64,000 nt of DNA from Spongiivirga citrea (GCF_010671565.1 NZ_JAABOQ010000001.1:248001-312000), one strand, 5' to 3'; positions 52,527 to 61,806 are shown, numbered from the stretch's first letter. Notes: a model not told the origin generated them from the letters alone. Numbers and translations are program-made.

Positions 52527-54818
52527 TTATTTTATTTTAATTAACGTATAAGGGCCTTCCCAAAAATGAGAAGTGCTATTAATAGTTAAAGTATGTTTCT
52601 TCGTTTTTGAATTATCATTATTTGCAATGATGAATAATTGCACCCCTCCTTTTGTATCTTCAATAGTTACAGCCGTATAATTACTATCATTATAACTAAG
52701 CTGGACATCTTTAATATGGCTGTAGGCATTTACAGCTAACTCTGAAACCGGATTATAGGTTCCGTGCGATTCTATTGCTGCAACAAACACAGCCTCTTTA
52801 GTATTCCTTTTACGTATGATCATTGTTGGTTCTGACCGCAAGTTGAATGCCGGGTCATTCGCTCCAATTCTTGCCAAAATGATCTCATCATTATGCGATG
52901 TTACTGCCGTGTAAGAATAGAATTTATTATCGAGCAACCACGTAAGTTTTGCATTCGCTCCATCGGCTACTGAGATAGCTTCATTATATAAATGTTGATA
53001 GCCATTAGCACTACCTAAAATTTGCGGCACATCACTTTTAGAGTAATCAAAGCTTGTTTGTATTACTTGACCTAGATAATAGAAAGGCAGGTCGTATTGA
53101 TTTTCGGTTGAAGACTCCACTCGCATAATATCCAGCACATACGGATTCTCAAGATCAGTCTCTTTTATGCTCACCATTGTACGATGTAATTTGGTACCTG
53201 GATAGGCATTTTCCTCTTTCGCACTTGATACTTGTACACTATCCGTATTTACGCTGAAAATGTAACTTTCGGAATGATGTTTACTACCGATATCATATTT
53301 ACCTTGAAAATGAGATTGCTCATTTTGAACAAGGGTATTGTGCGCAATAGATTGTTTTGCCCAAGTAGTATTCTCTTTTAAATAATTACCTCCTCCTTTT
53401 TGTTCAACATTCACATAGCGAGCCATCCCATAATCTTGAACGACCTCCTTCCCATCTTCGAATAGTGCAAAAGATAATTTATCGTAATGCCCATGGCTCA
53501 GTCCGTGTGCGGTGTATTTATGAACTAACTCTAAGTCACCACTTCTTAAAATACCTACTGCACCTTCATCACCATTTGCACCATCTGATAATTCAATAGA
53601 TTTTTTTACAAATGGTTTTGTTTTTCCTTCTTTTATTCCAATTGCCACAGCTAGGCCTGCATCATCCAAGGTCACCTCGTCTTGCTTTTCAGCAATACTC
53701 AACAATTCTGGGTTGTTTCCTCCAAAATGATATGCAATATCTACTGCTGATATTAAGGATGAATTGTAATATGACATGCCTTTTTGAGCATCATTTAGTA
53801 AAAAGAAATCACCATCTGCATCAGACAAATTTAAAAGCGCGTTGACACCTTTCAGTAATACACCTTCCTTATACTCCAATACTTTTAAATCCGGTTTTTT
53901 GTTTTGAAGTGCTTGGGCAAATATCAAAAATGGATACATCGCATAACGTTGATAGTATGGACCTTCAGTATAATATCCATCAGGAGAAAATGGCTCGTCA
54001 AGATTTGCAAAATATCCGATTTTTTGATCGTCTTGATTTATGAATCCACCATCATTATCTTTTAGAGAAGCGTCAAGATTGACATCTTTTAATCCGTATA
54101 AGGCTGTTTGCAGCAAGCTATCATCTTCCATTGCCAAAGCAATCATTCCTACTGCAACATTACCCCAGGTACTATGGTTGTGTACTCTATTAAAAAACTG
54201 AGGATTTTCTTTGGAGATAAAATCAGCATAAGGTTTAAAAAGATCCGTTTCTAAGGTGGTACGTTCTTCTTCAGATAAATAATCATAGATGCAATCGTAC
54301 GCCTGACTTGTATATACCAACCAATTAGAATCATTTAAACACTGCCAAAACAATTTACCGCGTGCATATGATCTTGGTTTTGGGTGAATAGGTAATGTTG
54401 GATACATTTTCGCATATTGAAACAACATATCCTTTACAAACTTGGCATATTTTTCGTCATCAAGAATTTGATATAAAACACCTGCCTTTTGCATTAAGAT
54501 GTAATTCCGCTTATGTGTTGCATGGGTATAACCTCCTGAATAATCTTTTGGAATTGGAACATCAAAACCGTTTTCAATTTCGGCATCGATTTCTACTTTA
54601 TTAGCAGCTAAGGTTTTATCAAAAATTGGAATACTGCCTAAGTTCGCTCTAATATCTTTAACGCCTTGTTGGGTCAAAATTAGACTTGGGTGTTGTGATT
54701 GAGCATCCGAATTTGTATTAGTTGAAGAATCTTCATTACAAGAAACCAATCCCACTAGCATTACACTAAGTAAAAATTGTACTGCGCTAATTTGTTTCCA
54801 CTTCTTAATCAAATTCAT
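52527..54818 (-). CDS. oligoalginate lyase, PL17 family, lipoprotein
   Basis: 763 residues from ATG 54818 (MNLIKKWKQ); an in-frame ATG at 54866 would put a polar extension before the signal peptide. The lipobox is VGLVSC with Cys about 27. An alpha/alpha toroid occupies about 50-400, with FNRVHNHSTWGNVAVGM (Asn-His pair near 213), YTEGPYYQRYAMYPFLIFAQAL and LNDAQKGMSYYNSS. The heparinase II/III-like beta-sandwich follows, with LVHKYTAHGLSHGHYDKLSFALFEDGKEVVQDYG and WAKQSIAHNTLVQNEQSHF. PL17 enzymes work from chain ends and release unsaturated monomers. It follows the SDR gene by 60 nt. Confidence 0.94.
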   Translation of the reverse strand: MNLIKKWKQISAVQFLLSVMLVGLVSCNEDSSTNTNSDAQSQHPSLILTQQGVKDIRANLGSIPIFDKTLAANKVEIDAEIENGFDVPIPKDYSGGYTHATHKRNYILMQKAGVLYQILDDEKYAKFVKDMLFQYAKMYPTLPIHPKPRSYARGKLFWQCLNDSNWLVYTSQAYDCIYDYLSEEERTTLETDLFKPYADFISKENPQFFNRVHNHSTWGNVAVGMIALAMEDDSLLQTALYGLKDVNLDASLKDNDGGFINQDDQKIGYFANLDEPFSPDGYYTEGPYYQRYAMYPFLIFAQALQNKKPDLKVLEYKEGVLLKGVNALLNLSDADGDFFLLNDAQKGMSYYNSSLISAVDIAYHFGGNNPELLSIAEKQDEVTLDDAGLAVAIGIKEGKTKPFVKKSIELSDGANGDEGAVGILRSGDLELVHKYTAHGLSHGHYDKLSFALFEDGKEVVQDYGMARYVNVEQKGGGNYLKENTTWAKQSIAHNTLVQNEQSHFQGKYDIGSKHHSESYIFSVNTDSVQVSSAKEENAYPGTKLHRTMVSIKETDLENPYVLDIMRVESSTENQYDLPFYYLGQVIQTSFDYSKSDVPQILGSANGYQHLYNEAISVADGANAKLTWLLDNKFYSYTAVTSHNDEIILARIGANDPAFNLRSEPTMIIRKRNTKEAVFVAAIESHGTYNPVSELAVNAYSHIKDVQLSYNDSNYTAVTIEDTKGGVQLFIIANNDNSKTKKHTLTINSTSHFWEGPYTLIKIK

Positions 54819-54878
54819 AATTTTTACTTCGTATTTGTATGAGGCGTTTCGCTTATTCACATTCAATTCAATTGCAGC

Positions 54879-55649
54879 TTACATATTATAAACACCACCA
54901 TTGATGTCTAGTGTCGCACCAGTAATAAAGCCATCATATTCCGATGCCAAGTATTGCACTGCTCTTGCTACGTCCGCAGCATTACCCGCTCTTCCAATTG
55001 GAATACTAGCCGTTGTGGCATCAGCCGATTCTTTTGTTGTATGCGTATTATGAAATAAAGTACCAAGAATAAGACCAGGAGCAACTGCATTCACTCGAGT
55101 TCCCTGACCGCCTAATTCAGCAGACAACGCTCTTGTCATTGTAAGTATAGCGCCTTTGCTGGTTGAATATGCTAATGATCCTGAATGACCACCTTTACGC
55201 CCAGCGAGTGATGATAAATTTACAATACTGCTATTTTCATTTTTTCCTAGATGCGGGGACGCAGCTCGTGTTACAAACATCATTGATGTTAAGTTGATAT
55301 CCATAACCTTGTGCCAAAACTCAGTTTCCATTTCGCTTAGCGTTTTACGCGCAACAAGTGAACCTGCATTGTTAATTAGTATATCTAATCCACCAAGAGC
55401 TTCTACCGTTTTTTCAACGACTTGATTTGCGTCTACCTCCTTTGTTAAGTCACCTCCCACGATCACTGCTTTTTGCCCTTTGCTTATGGCATATTCCATA
55501 AGCTCCTTGGCTGTATCTGTACTAGAAAAATAATGGATAGAAACATCCGCTCCGCTATCGATAAAATGTCTTGTAATTGACTCACCAATACCCTGAGCAC
55601 CAGCAGTTATTAAAACTCGCTTCCCTGTTAGTTTGTTATTATTTTCCAT
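54879..55649 (-). CDS. second SDR oxidoreductase of the alginate locus
   Basis: 256 residues. Cofactor motif TAGAQGIG (residues 15-22; the Thr-Ala-Gly-Ala-Gln form), NNAGS at about 93, catalytic Ser in VNLSSLAGRKG, and YSTSKGAI for Tyr and Lys. PGLILGTLF follows the active site. It is distant from the SDR at 39660, so this is not a recent duplication. Candidates are a DEH reductase with the other cofactor preference or a KduD-like 2-keto-3-deoxygluconate dehydrogenase. It lies 21 nt downstream of a PL18-like lyase gene and 60 nt upstream of PL17. Confidence 0.85.
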   Translation of the reverse strand: MENNNKLTGKRVLITAGAQGIGESITRHFIDSGADVSIHYFSSTDTAKELMEYAISKGQKAVIVGGDLTKEVDANQVVEKTVEALGGLDILINNAGSLVARKTLSEMETEFWHKVMDINLTSMMFVTRAASPHLGKNENSSIVNLSSLAGRKGGHSGSLAYSTSKGAILTMTRALSAELGGQGTRVNAVAPGLILGTLFHNTHTTKESADATTASIPIGRAGNAADVARAVQYLASEYDGFITGATLDINGGVYNM

Positions 55650-55670
55650 GTTCTTATCAAATAAATTGAT

Positions 55671-56759
55671 CTAATCATTTTTAGTAAAATAGCCTTTATT
55701 GGACACCGCGGCATCGTTTACATATATACTTGCGGTTTTAAACCAAACTTCAGCATAGTTTCCAGTTTCATATTGTTTTTTAATGTCGCCGCCATAGGTT
55801 TCAGCTCCAGAACACCAATTCTTATTTATTTCGGGAGATTTTCCGTTAGTTTGATTATAAGATCCTAACTTAAAAAAGAGACCTTCATCAGCGTATGCGT
55901 TTTCTCGCTCAATTCCATCTTGGCCAATTGGCACGAATAATTCTTGAGTTTGTTTAGGAATAGCTGATGTGGTCTTATATTCAGATTCGATTAAGTTTTT
56001 TGTAAATGATTTGGCTTCATGACCTTCGCTAGTAAATTTCAAGTTCATCACACCATCCTTCACTTCAACTTCGTAACTAAATTCTTCACCTAATTCAATA
56101 CCATCTTCGGGTTCATCGGGATAGGTGTTTTCCTCGCTACCAACAACAGAAAAGTCATGACCCCAAATTGCAGTAGAATAATCCCATCTTCCAGAATTAT
56201 CATCACCGGCTGTATTAATTTCATAATGCCAAAAAACCGAGCCTTTGGTATGACCAGGAAATTTCTTGTAAAATATTTTAAGCGGCTCATTTTCATGGCC
56301 GTCAGCACTATGAATTTGGCCAATAACTACAGAGTACGAAGCTGCTACCCGAGCATCCCCTGTAGCTGATACGTTCATTACTTTAAGGGTAGCTGTCAAT
56401 TTATCATCAGCTGTCGCTGGATACCATTTTTTTGCTTGTGCTAATTCTGTTCGTGTATTATTTGAAGTCCCATGGGTATCTCCAGCATTAGGCGCTTTAA
56501 AAACAACCCAGTTTGTTTCACCTTGATTTACGGTATAAAAAAAATCTTTATGCTCAAAGTCGTTTGCATTACCTGCATTGGAGCCATCGCCTAAAATTAA
56601 ATTCCAATCATTAAAAAATGGAATAACCTCACTTGCGTAAACGGTTTTTTGCGCTTCTTTTTTATCAGACTTTTTAGAAGTATTAGAACAGCTATTTAGA
56701 ATTAGCAAAGTGCCAACAACTATGAATAATGGTATTAATATGATCGTTTTTTTATTCAT
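55671..56759 (-). CDS. alginate lyase, PL18/PL7-like (Alginate_lyase2 fold), lipoprotein, copy B
   Basis: 362 residues. Lipobox ILNSC (Cys about 24). The catalytic jelly roll contains TRTELAQAKKW, VVIGQIHSADGHENEPLKIFYKKFPGH, YSTAIWGHDFSVVG and FFKLGSYNQ, the counterparts of the PL7 R-E-L-R, Q-I-H and Y-F-K-x-G-x-Y-x-Q motifs. The GQIHSADGHENEPLKI form resembles family PL18 as I recall it, and PL18 shares the PL7 fold; the exact family needs a database check. A paralogue is encoded at 58049-59071 with the Nramp-like gene between them. It lies 9 nt from the Nramp-like gene, so it is in the same operon. Confidence 0.87.
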   Translation of the reverse strand: MNKKTIILIPLFIVVGTLLILNSCSNTSKKSDKKEAQKTVYASEVIPFFNDWNLILGDGSNAGNANDFEHKDFFYTVNQGETNWVVFKAPNAGDTHGTSNNTRTELAQAKKWYPATADDKLTATLKVMNVSATGDARVAASYSVVIGQIHSADGHENEPLKIFYKKFPGHTKGSVFWHYEINTAGDDNSGRWDYSTAIWGHDFSVVGSEENTYPDEPEDGIELGEEFSYEVEVKDGVMNLKFTSEGHEAKSFTKNLIESEYKTTSAIPKQTQELFVPIGQDGIERENAYADEGLFFKLGSYNQTNGKSPEINKNWCSGAETYGGDIKKQYETGNYAEVWFKTASIYVNDAAVSNKGYFTKND

Positions 56760-56768
56760 TTTTAGCTT

Positions 56769-58043
56769 TTAAAAATAATCGAGCAAGGCCATAATTCCGT
56801 TATATGAAATCACTAGCGAAAAGAACAAGGCAGCATACATTCCGATGTAAACACCAAGACTCGTTTTATAATCTTTCATCACTTTTTTACTACTTAACAT
56901 AAGTATGATTCCCAATATTACAACAGGCAATACAAATACATTAAATACTTGTGATAGAATTTGAATCTCAATAGGGTTTGCACCAAAGGCAGGCCCAATT
57001 AAAGCCACTAAACAGGCTATTGCAGTTATAATTCTAAACTGACGCGAATTGGTATCTATTGTTCCTGATTGATAGTCAGCAACCAATAATGGTGCTATTA
57101 ATAAACAAGGAAATATAGATGATAACCCAGCGCTTAATGCTCCAAAAAAGAAAATAGTAACAGCCCATTTTCCTGCGACTGGCTCTAGGGTGTTCGCCAT
57201 GTCTAACACATGAGTAACTTCTTTACCCTGATAAAACAAGGCACCAGCAGCTACGGCCATTATAGTACCACTAATTATAAATATTAAAATAGCAGCAGTA
57301 ATGGAATCCTTTTTTTGTTGGTTTAGGTTTTTAATAGTCCACCCTTTTCCTTTTACAAATAGTGGACGAGATAAAAAAGTTGCCGCAGCCATCGTTGTCC
57401 CGACAAAAGCAGCGACTAACATTTTGCCGCCTGGTACATCGGGAATAGTGGGTATTAAACCTTTAACAACATCAATGGAAAGTGGTTGTACAAAAAACAA
57501 TGAAAGTAAAAATGAAAGCCCCATTAAAGTCACAAAAACGATGAGTATCTTTTCAAAAAATGTATACTTACCAACTAGCATTAATAAGTAGAAAGTGACT
57601 ATTATTACAATAGCAGTTCCTAAGACGGTCTCATATTCAAATGCGTTTAACCCTTCAAAATTAATTGCCAAGATTTCGAAAATTATATTAGCCGAAATTC
57701 CCAAAATTCCCATTAGTGAGTTCCATTGACCAAAGGTGATTCCAACTATCACTAATATGGCTAAGAGTTTGCCATATTTTAGATGCTTCTTGAATCCGAA
57801 AAGTGCGGTTTCACCTGTTATCAATGCATAGTTACCATAAGCGAACATCAAAATACCCGAGAACAAACAGCTCAAAAATAGCACCCATAGTAATTGCATA
57901 TTGAATTTACTACCAGCGACAATCATTGAGGTGACACTACCTGTACCAATGGTATAACCAATGGCAAAAAACCCAGGACCAAAGCCTAAGATTAAAGCAA
58001 TAACTTTTTTAAGTAATGATTGGTTAATGTTAGATTCTGACAT
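56769..58043 (-). CDS. Nramp-like transporter lacking the canonical metal-binding motifs
   Basis: 424 residues with about 11 hydrophobic helices in the LeuT-like Nramp arrangement. TM1 should contain D-P-G-N; here residues 20-40 read GFGPGFFAIGYTIGTGSVTSM, with no Asp or Asn. TM6 should contain M-P-H; here it is VGTTMAAATFLSRP (214-227), with the Met but neither Pro nor His. The fold is recognised from the G-P-x-F start, LLWVLFLSCLFSGILM and the overall helix pattern. The gene lies between the two PL18-like lyase genes (5 nt and 9 nt spacings), so it is certainly part of the alginate operon. The substrate is unknown: a uronate, or a cation released from alginate gels, are both conceivable. 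Confidence 0.75.
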   Translation of the reverse strand: MSESNINQSLLKKVIALILGFGPGFFAIGYTIGTGSVTSMIVAGSKFNMQLLWVLFLSCLFSGILMFAYGNYALITGETALFGFKKHLKYGKLLAILVIVGITFGQWNSLMGILGISANIIFEILAINFEGLNAFEYETVLGTAIVIIVTFYLLMLVGKYTFFEKILIVFVTLMGLSFLLSLFFVQPLSIDVVKGLIPTIPDVPGGKMLVAAFVGTTMAAATFLSRPLFVKGKGWTIKNLNQQKKDSITAAILIFIISGTIMAVAAGALFYQGKEVTHVLDMANTLEPVAGKWAVTIFFFGALSAGLSSIFPCLLIAPLLVADYQSGTIDTNSRQFRIITAIACLVALIGPAFGANPIEIQILSQVFNVFVLPVVILGIILMLSSKKVMKDYKTSLGVYIGMYAALFFSLVISYNGIMALLDYF

Positions 58044-58048
58044 CGTAT

Positions 58049-59071
58049 TTAGTTTTTACTAGGCATTGAGCCAGCACCTAGGGTAGCTTCTTTAAACCAA
58101 ACTTCAGCGTAACTACCATTTGCATATTGTTTAGCGATGTCACCGCCATAAACTTCGGATTTAGTAGATTTTGCATTAGCTTGATTATAAGCACCTTGTT
58201 TAAAATAGTTTAGTTCGCCAGCGTAGGCGATTTCTCTTTCGACTCCTCCTCCTTTTTCTCTATTTTCATATACTTTTAATACTTGTTCAGGAATATCAGC
58301 CTTTGTTGCAAATTCTGATTGTATTAAACTCTTTGTAAATGTTACTGTTTTATGGTTTTCACTAGTAAAAGTAAGATACATAACACCTTTGCAAACATTA
58401 ACTTCATAACTAAACTCTTCACCTAGCTCAATACCATTTTCCGGCTCTTTTGGGTACTCTGTAGGGCTTGAACCTACCACGGAAAAATCATGACCCCAAA
58501 CTGCTGTTGAATAGTCAAACCTTCCAATATTATCTCCTTTTGTGTTGATTTCATAATTCCAAAAAACAGAGCCTTTTGTGTGACTAGGGAATTTTTTATA
58601 GTAGATTTTTAGGGGTTCATTTTCGTGACCTTCAGCACTATGAATTTGTCCGATGACAACTGAATAAGATGAAGCGGCAGTCGCATCACCAGTTGTTGAT
58701 ACATGCTGTACTTTTAGAGTTCCTGTTAATTTGCCTCCTTCTTCAGGAATCCAATGTTTCTTTTCTCCTAATTCTGTTCTTGTATTACTAGAGGTTCTTG
58801 AAGTTACACCAGAATTCGGTGTTTTATAGACAACCCAATCGGTTCCCTTTTCATTTTCAACATAAAAGAAATCATCCTTTTGAAAATTTACTAAGCTATC
58901 TGAACGTGTTCCATCGCCTAAAAGAATTTTCCATTTATCCATAAATGGAATAACGTCACTTGGGTATTTTGTACTGTTTTCAATTTGAGAAGCCGTATCT
59001 ACAGAAGAATTGGATTTGTTTTTACAAGCAAATACAGCTAAAAAAACTAATAGGTAGATCGACTTTTTCAT
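58049..59071 (-). CDS. alginate lyase, PL18/PL7-like, lipoprotein, copy A
   Basis: 340 residues. Lipobox LAVFAC (Cys about 16). It has the same motif order as copy B: TRTELGEKKHW, SYSVVIGQIHSAEGHENEPLKIYYKKFPSH, FWNYEINTKGDN, YSTAVWGHDFSVVG, YFKQGAYNQ. The two are clearly paralogous along their length. The pair plus the remnant at 52.4 kb indicates repeated duplication. It begins 18 nt after the PL6 gene and ends 5 nt before the Nramp-like gene. Confidence 0.87.
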   Translation of the reverse strand: MKKSIYLLVFLAVFACKNKSNSSVDTASQIENSTKYPSDVIPFMDKWKILLGDGTRSDSLVNFQKDDFFYVENEKGTDWVVYKTPNSGVTSRTSSNTRTELGEKKHWIPEEGGKLTGTLKVQHVSTTGDATAASSYSVVIGQIHSAEGHENEPLKIYYKKFPSHTKGSVFWNYEINTKGDNIGRFDYSTAVWGHDFSVVGSSPTEYPKEPENGIELGEEFSYEVNVCKGVMYLTFTSENHKTVTFTKSLIQSEFATKADIPEQVLKVYENREKGGGVEREIAYAGELNYFKQGAYNQANAKSTKSEVYGGDIAKQYANGSYAEVWFKEATLGAGSMPSKN

Positions 59072-59089
59072 TGTAATTAGTTGATTTTA

Positions 59090-61384
59090 TTAATACATCA
59101 ATTTCAACTTCAGGTTCTGAACCACTTTTATTTCTCCTGAATTGCTAATCGTGTTATTTTCCGGTTTTTGCCCCTTCTCGCCCCACAAAACAGCAACCAC
59201 TTTTACAGGGTTGTTCTTAAAAGTATTATTTGCGAATTGAACATTAACAATACCTCTATTCTTAATTAAGATATTCTCTTTTTCAGTCTTACCGCAATTG
59301 GAGACGGTATTGTTTTTAAAGACTAAGTTTCCACCAATAGTAGACTCATCATAGCCCCCTCTATAATAGTTGACTACATTTTCACCAACATTAGTAAATG
59401 TATTGTCGGTTATGTATACAAACTCACTATTATAATCGCCCTTGTCATTAGTTTCTTTGTTTAGCTGAATACCTTTAAGACAATTTTTAATTGAAGAATT
59501 TCGAACAGCAACAGTATCAGCAAACGAACCCTTAGAGACTTCTAATACGCTTCTAAAGTCGCTTATTTCCGTATTGTTGATTTGAAGTCCATATGCGCTG
59601 GTCATATTTTTATCTAGTGTTTTAAAGGCTGATTGAGATTTGTTTCCTTTTAGCACAAGTCCTTCAATTTTCAACATTCCTTTAGGATTCATTTCAAAAG
59701 CAGTATTGTTTGCTGAAAAAACTAACTCTGCCTTGTTGTTTTTATCCGCTGATGTAATCGTAACACTTTTGTTTACCTTAAGTGTCTTGTCGAGTTGATA
59801 TGTACCCGATTTTAATTCTAATATATCTCCAGAATTAGCTTCTAATAATGATTTATTCAGTCCTTCAGATGTAGCTACCGATATTGTTTTTGATTCTGTT
59901 TTTGGTTTTTCAGCGGTAAACCAATCAGTACCATATTTGCTTTTATCGATGTTTAAAGGATCTTTAGTTGTATTGACAATTGCCCCAGCAGTATTGTTAT
60001 CTGAAGTTCTATCGCTTCCGAAGATATCCTTATTTATCGTTTCAAAATCGAAACCAGCATAAAGATCTTTTGAACTAACTGAAGGAATGTTATTGGCGAA
60101 AGCTAAATCCGTTTTAATCAGTCCTTCAGGTTGTACTTCGCTTTTATTGTCACTGTTAGAGTAGTTGTTTTTAAAGGTAACTCCATCTACTTTATCATAG
60201 TTTTTAATTGGGTAGTCGAAAGGCGTTTCATTATACAAAATATTATTCGCTACAATAGTACGTTTTGGTCTAGCTGAACGAATTTCAGATTTCGGCAATA
60301 CCTCACTTTGACTCACATTCGAACCGACACTAAAATGAAATGGGGTTTCACAATCTACAAAAGAGTTGTAAGCCATAACCGCATCTGTAACTTGGTTGTA
60401 TCGATTTTGCGGTGATTTCGGAATTCCGTTCATTACCGCCAAAGGCGCTCTAAAAATAGAACCTTTAAGTTTATAGAAGTAGTTATTGGTAATCCAATGT
60501 CCTGTATTTATGACACGAATACCACCAATAAATTCTGAATTGTCATTGCCGATAAAAACGTTACCATCTATAGTAGCAAAATTTCCATGTCGCAATACTA
60601 ACGATCCTTCACTTTCAAAAAAGACATTATTTCTAAACTCATTGAAGTTCGACTTGCTAGAAATAACTTCGACCTCCCCATTGCACCGCTCAAAAAAGTT
60701 ATTAGAAACGTTGGTGTGGGATGGCATCATCGATGTTCCACTATCGCCAATTTGCATGGTTTCACCATGTGGACCTCCTTTACGCGGTCTTGGTCCAAAA
60801 TGGTTGTTGACTATTTGATGATAGTTCTTAATATGTTCATTCCCTTTTAGCATAACCATTACCGTTGGCCCGAAATTAGACTTCCCAGCAATGTAATTGT
60901 TGCTTAGTTCATTATGTCTTCCCCAAATTTCTACCCAATGGTCAGTTGCATCTCGGTCTGGTTGTGTGAATTCTTCAATTACACAATTAGTAACTTTAGT
61001 ATGACTGGCAAATAGTTTGTTATCTATTCTAAATTGAATAACAGATTTTGTTGGAGTATATCCGTTTTTAAAATGAAGTCCTTCAACGACTAAATATTCG
61101 CCACCTAGTTTTAAATTAGACCGCCCTTCTATACTTACTTCTCCAGGTGTTTCCGCTCTTAAAACTATAGGATTTTCTGGTGTACCATGGCCTATGAACT
61201 CAATTCGCACATCTTTGTACACCCCGTTCGATAAGACAATATTATCTCCAGGCTGGCATTCTTTTATAGCAGCATTTAACTCTTCAACATTAGTAACCTT
61301 GGTTTCGGTTAGCGAAAGTGAGTCATTGCATGAAACAAGAAAAAAGCTATAAAGAACTATAATATAGTAGAGGGTGTTTTTCAT
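59090..61384 (-). CDS. alginate lyase, PL6 family, two-domain lipoprotein
   Basis: 764 residues from ATG 61384; the upstream in-frame TTG at 61408 lies inside an operator box and is rejected. Lipobox FFLVSC (Cys 19). The N-terminal parallel beta-helix (about 25-400) carries the catalytic pair K244 in GEVEVISSKSNF and R265 in GSLVLRHGNFATIDGN; the 21-residue spacing is that of characterised PL6 enzymes. HGETMQIGDSG and the Asn/Glu ligands nearby suggest calcium-assisted catalysis. A second beta-helix (about 505-764) makes it the AlyGC-like two-domain form. It is the first gene of a seven-gene operon running to kdgF. Confidence 0.93.
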   Translation of the reverse strand: MKNTLYYIIVLYSFFLVSCNDSLSLTETKVTNVEELNAAIKECQPGDNIVLSNGVYKDVRIEFIGHGTPENPIVLRAETPGEVSIEGRSNLKLGGEYLVVEGLHFKNGYTPTKSVIQFRIDNKLFASHTKVTNCVIEEFTQPDRDATDHWVEIWGRHNELSNNYIAGKSNFGPTVMVMLKGNEHIKNYHQIVNNHFGPRPRKGGPHGETMQIGDSGTSMMPSHTNVSNNFFERCNGEVEVISSKSNFNEFRNNVFFESEGSLVLRHGNFATIDGNVFIGNDNSEFIGGIRVINTGHWITNNYFYKLKGSIFRAPLAVMNGIPKSPQNRYNQVTDAVMAYNSFVDCETPFHFSVGSNVSQSEVLPKSEIRSARPKRTIVANNILYNETPFDYPIKNYDKVDGVTFKNNYSNSDNKSEVQPEGLIKTDLAFANNIPSVSSKDLYAGFDFETINKDIFGSDRTSDNNTAGAIVNTTKDPLNIDKSKYGTDWFTAEKPKTESKTISVATSEGLNKSLLEANSGDILELKSGTYQLDKTLKVNKSVTITSADKNNKAELVFSANNTAFEMNPKGMLKIEGLVLKGNKSQSAFKTLDKNMTSAYGLQINNTEISDFRSVLEVSKGSFADTVAVRNSSIKNCLKGIQLNKETNDKGDYNSEFVYITDNTFTNVGENVVNYYRGGYDESTIGGNLVFKNNTVSNCGKTEKENILIKNRGIVNVQFANNTFKNNPVKVVAVLWGEKGQKPENNTISNSGEIKVVQNLKLKLMY

Positions 61385-61396
61385 AAATAAGAAAAA

Positions 61397-61449
61397 TTGG
61401 TTTACCAAATTGGTTTACCAAATATATCGATATTTATGAGACTGTCAAA
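61397..61449 (-). promoter_or_regulatory. promoter of the PL6 operon with two GntR boxes
   Basis: On the minus strand: TTTG (61449-61446), 19 bp, TATATTTG (61426-61419). Two identical boxes TTGGTTTACCAA (61410-61421 and 61397-61408) follow at a 13-bp period. The offset from the -7 box is identical to that at susC and gntR. The boxes end 13 bp before the ATG. Confidence 0.8.
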
Positions 61450-61576
61450 AGTTTAACATAAAATCACTTTAAAAAAGTGAATATGCTAAGTACCGACAAT
61501 ACTTTTTATAAAAACGATAAATCAAATCGAAATTCAGGTTCTAGGGCAGGAAATCGTTAAAAACAACATTAAAATT

Positions 61577-61605
61577 TTGAGCTTTGCCAAAGCATATTAT
61601 ATTTG
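61577..61605 (+). promoter_or_regulatory. tRNA-Leu promoter
   Basis: TTG (61577-61579), 18 bp, TATATTTG (61598-61605), 16 nt before the tRNA. Confidence 0.75.
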
Positions 61606-61621
61606 CGCTCTGCTACAAAAT

Positions 61622-61705
61622 GCGCACGTGGCGGAATTGGTAGACGCGCTGGCTTGAGGGGTCAGTGGGAATTATCCCGTGGAAGTTCGAGTCTTCTCGT
61701 GCGCA
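61622..61705 (+). tRNA. tRNA-Leu (GAG)
   Basis: 84-nt class II tRNA: acceptor GCGCACG/CGTGCGC, D arm beginning GCGG, anticodon stem CTGGC/GTCAG with loop TTGAGGG (anticodon GAG), long variable arm (TGGGAATTATCCCGT), T arm with GTTCGAGTC, discriminator A. The 237-bp gap before it holds the PL6 and tRNA promoters. Confidence 0.95.
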
Positions 61706-61710
61706 CTACA

Positions 61711-61745
61711 GAAAAGCCGGATCAACAGATCTGGCTTTTCTTATT
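61711..61745 (+). terminator. tRNA-Leu terminator
   Basis: 13-bp stem GAAAAGCCGGATC / GATCTGGCTTTTC (one G-U), 4-nt loop, T-rich tail. Confidence 0.85.
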
Positions 61746-61806
61746 TATCATCTCCACTGCTGCCTCTCATGCTCTACACTTTAAACGTAGTTTTGGCTTC
61801 TGATAG

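Noticed and set aside
61385-61408. PL6 start at TTG 61408
   Set aside because: The codon is part of a GntR box and the extension precedes the signal peptide; ATG 61384 is preferred.
36462-61705. Alginate locus as a tRNA-integrated genomic island between tRNA-Lys and tRNA-Leu
   Set aside because: No repeat of the tRNA 3' end is found at the other boundary and there is no integrase; base composition looks like the surroundings. Flanking by tRNAs alone does not show integration.
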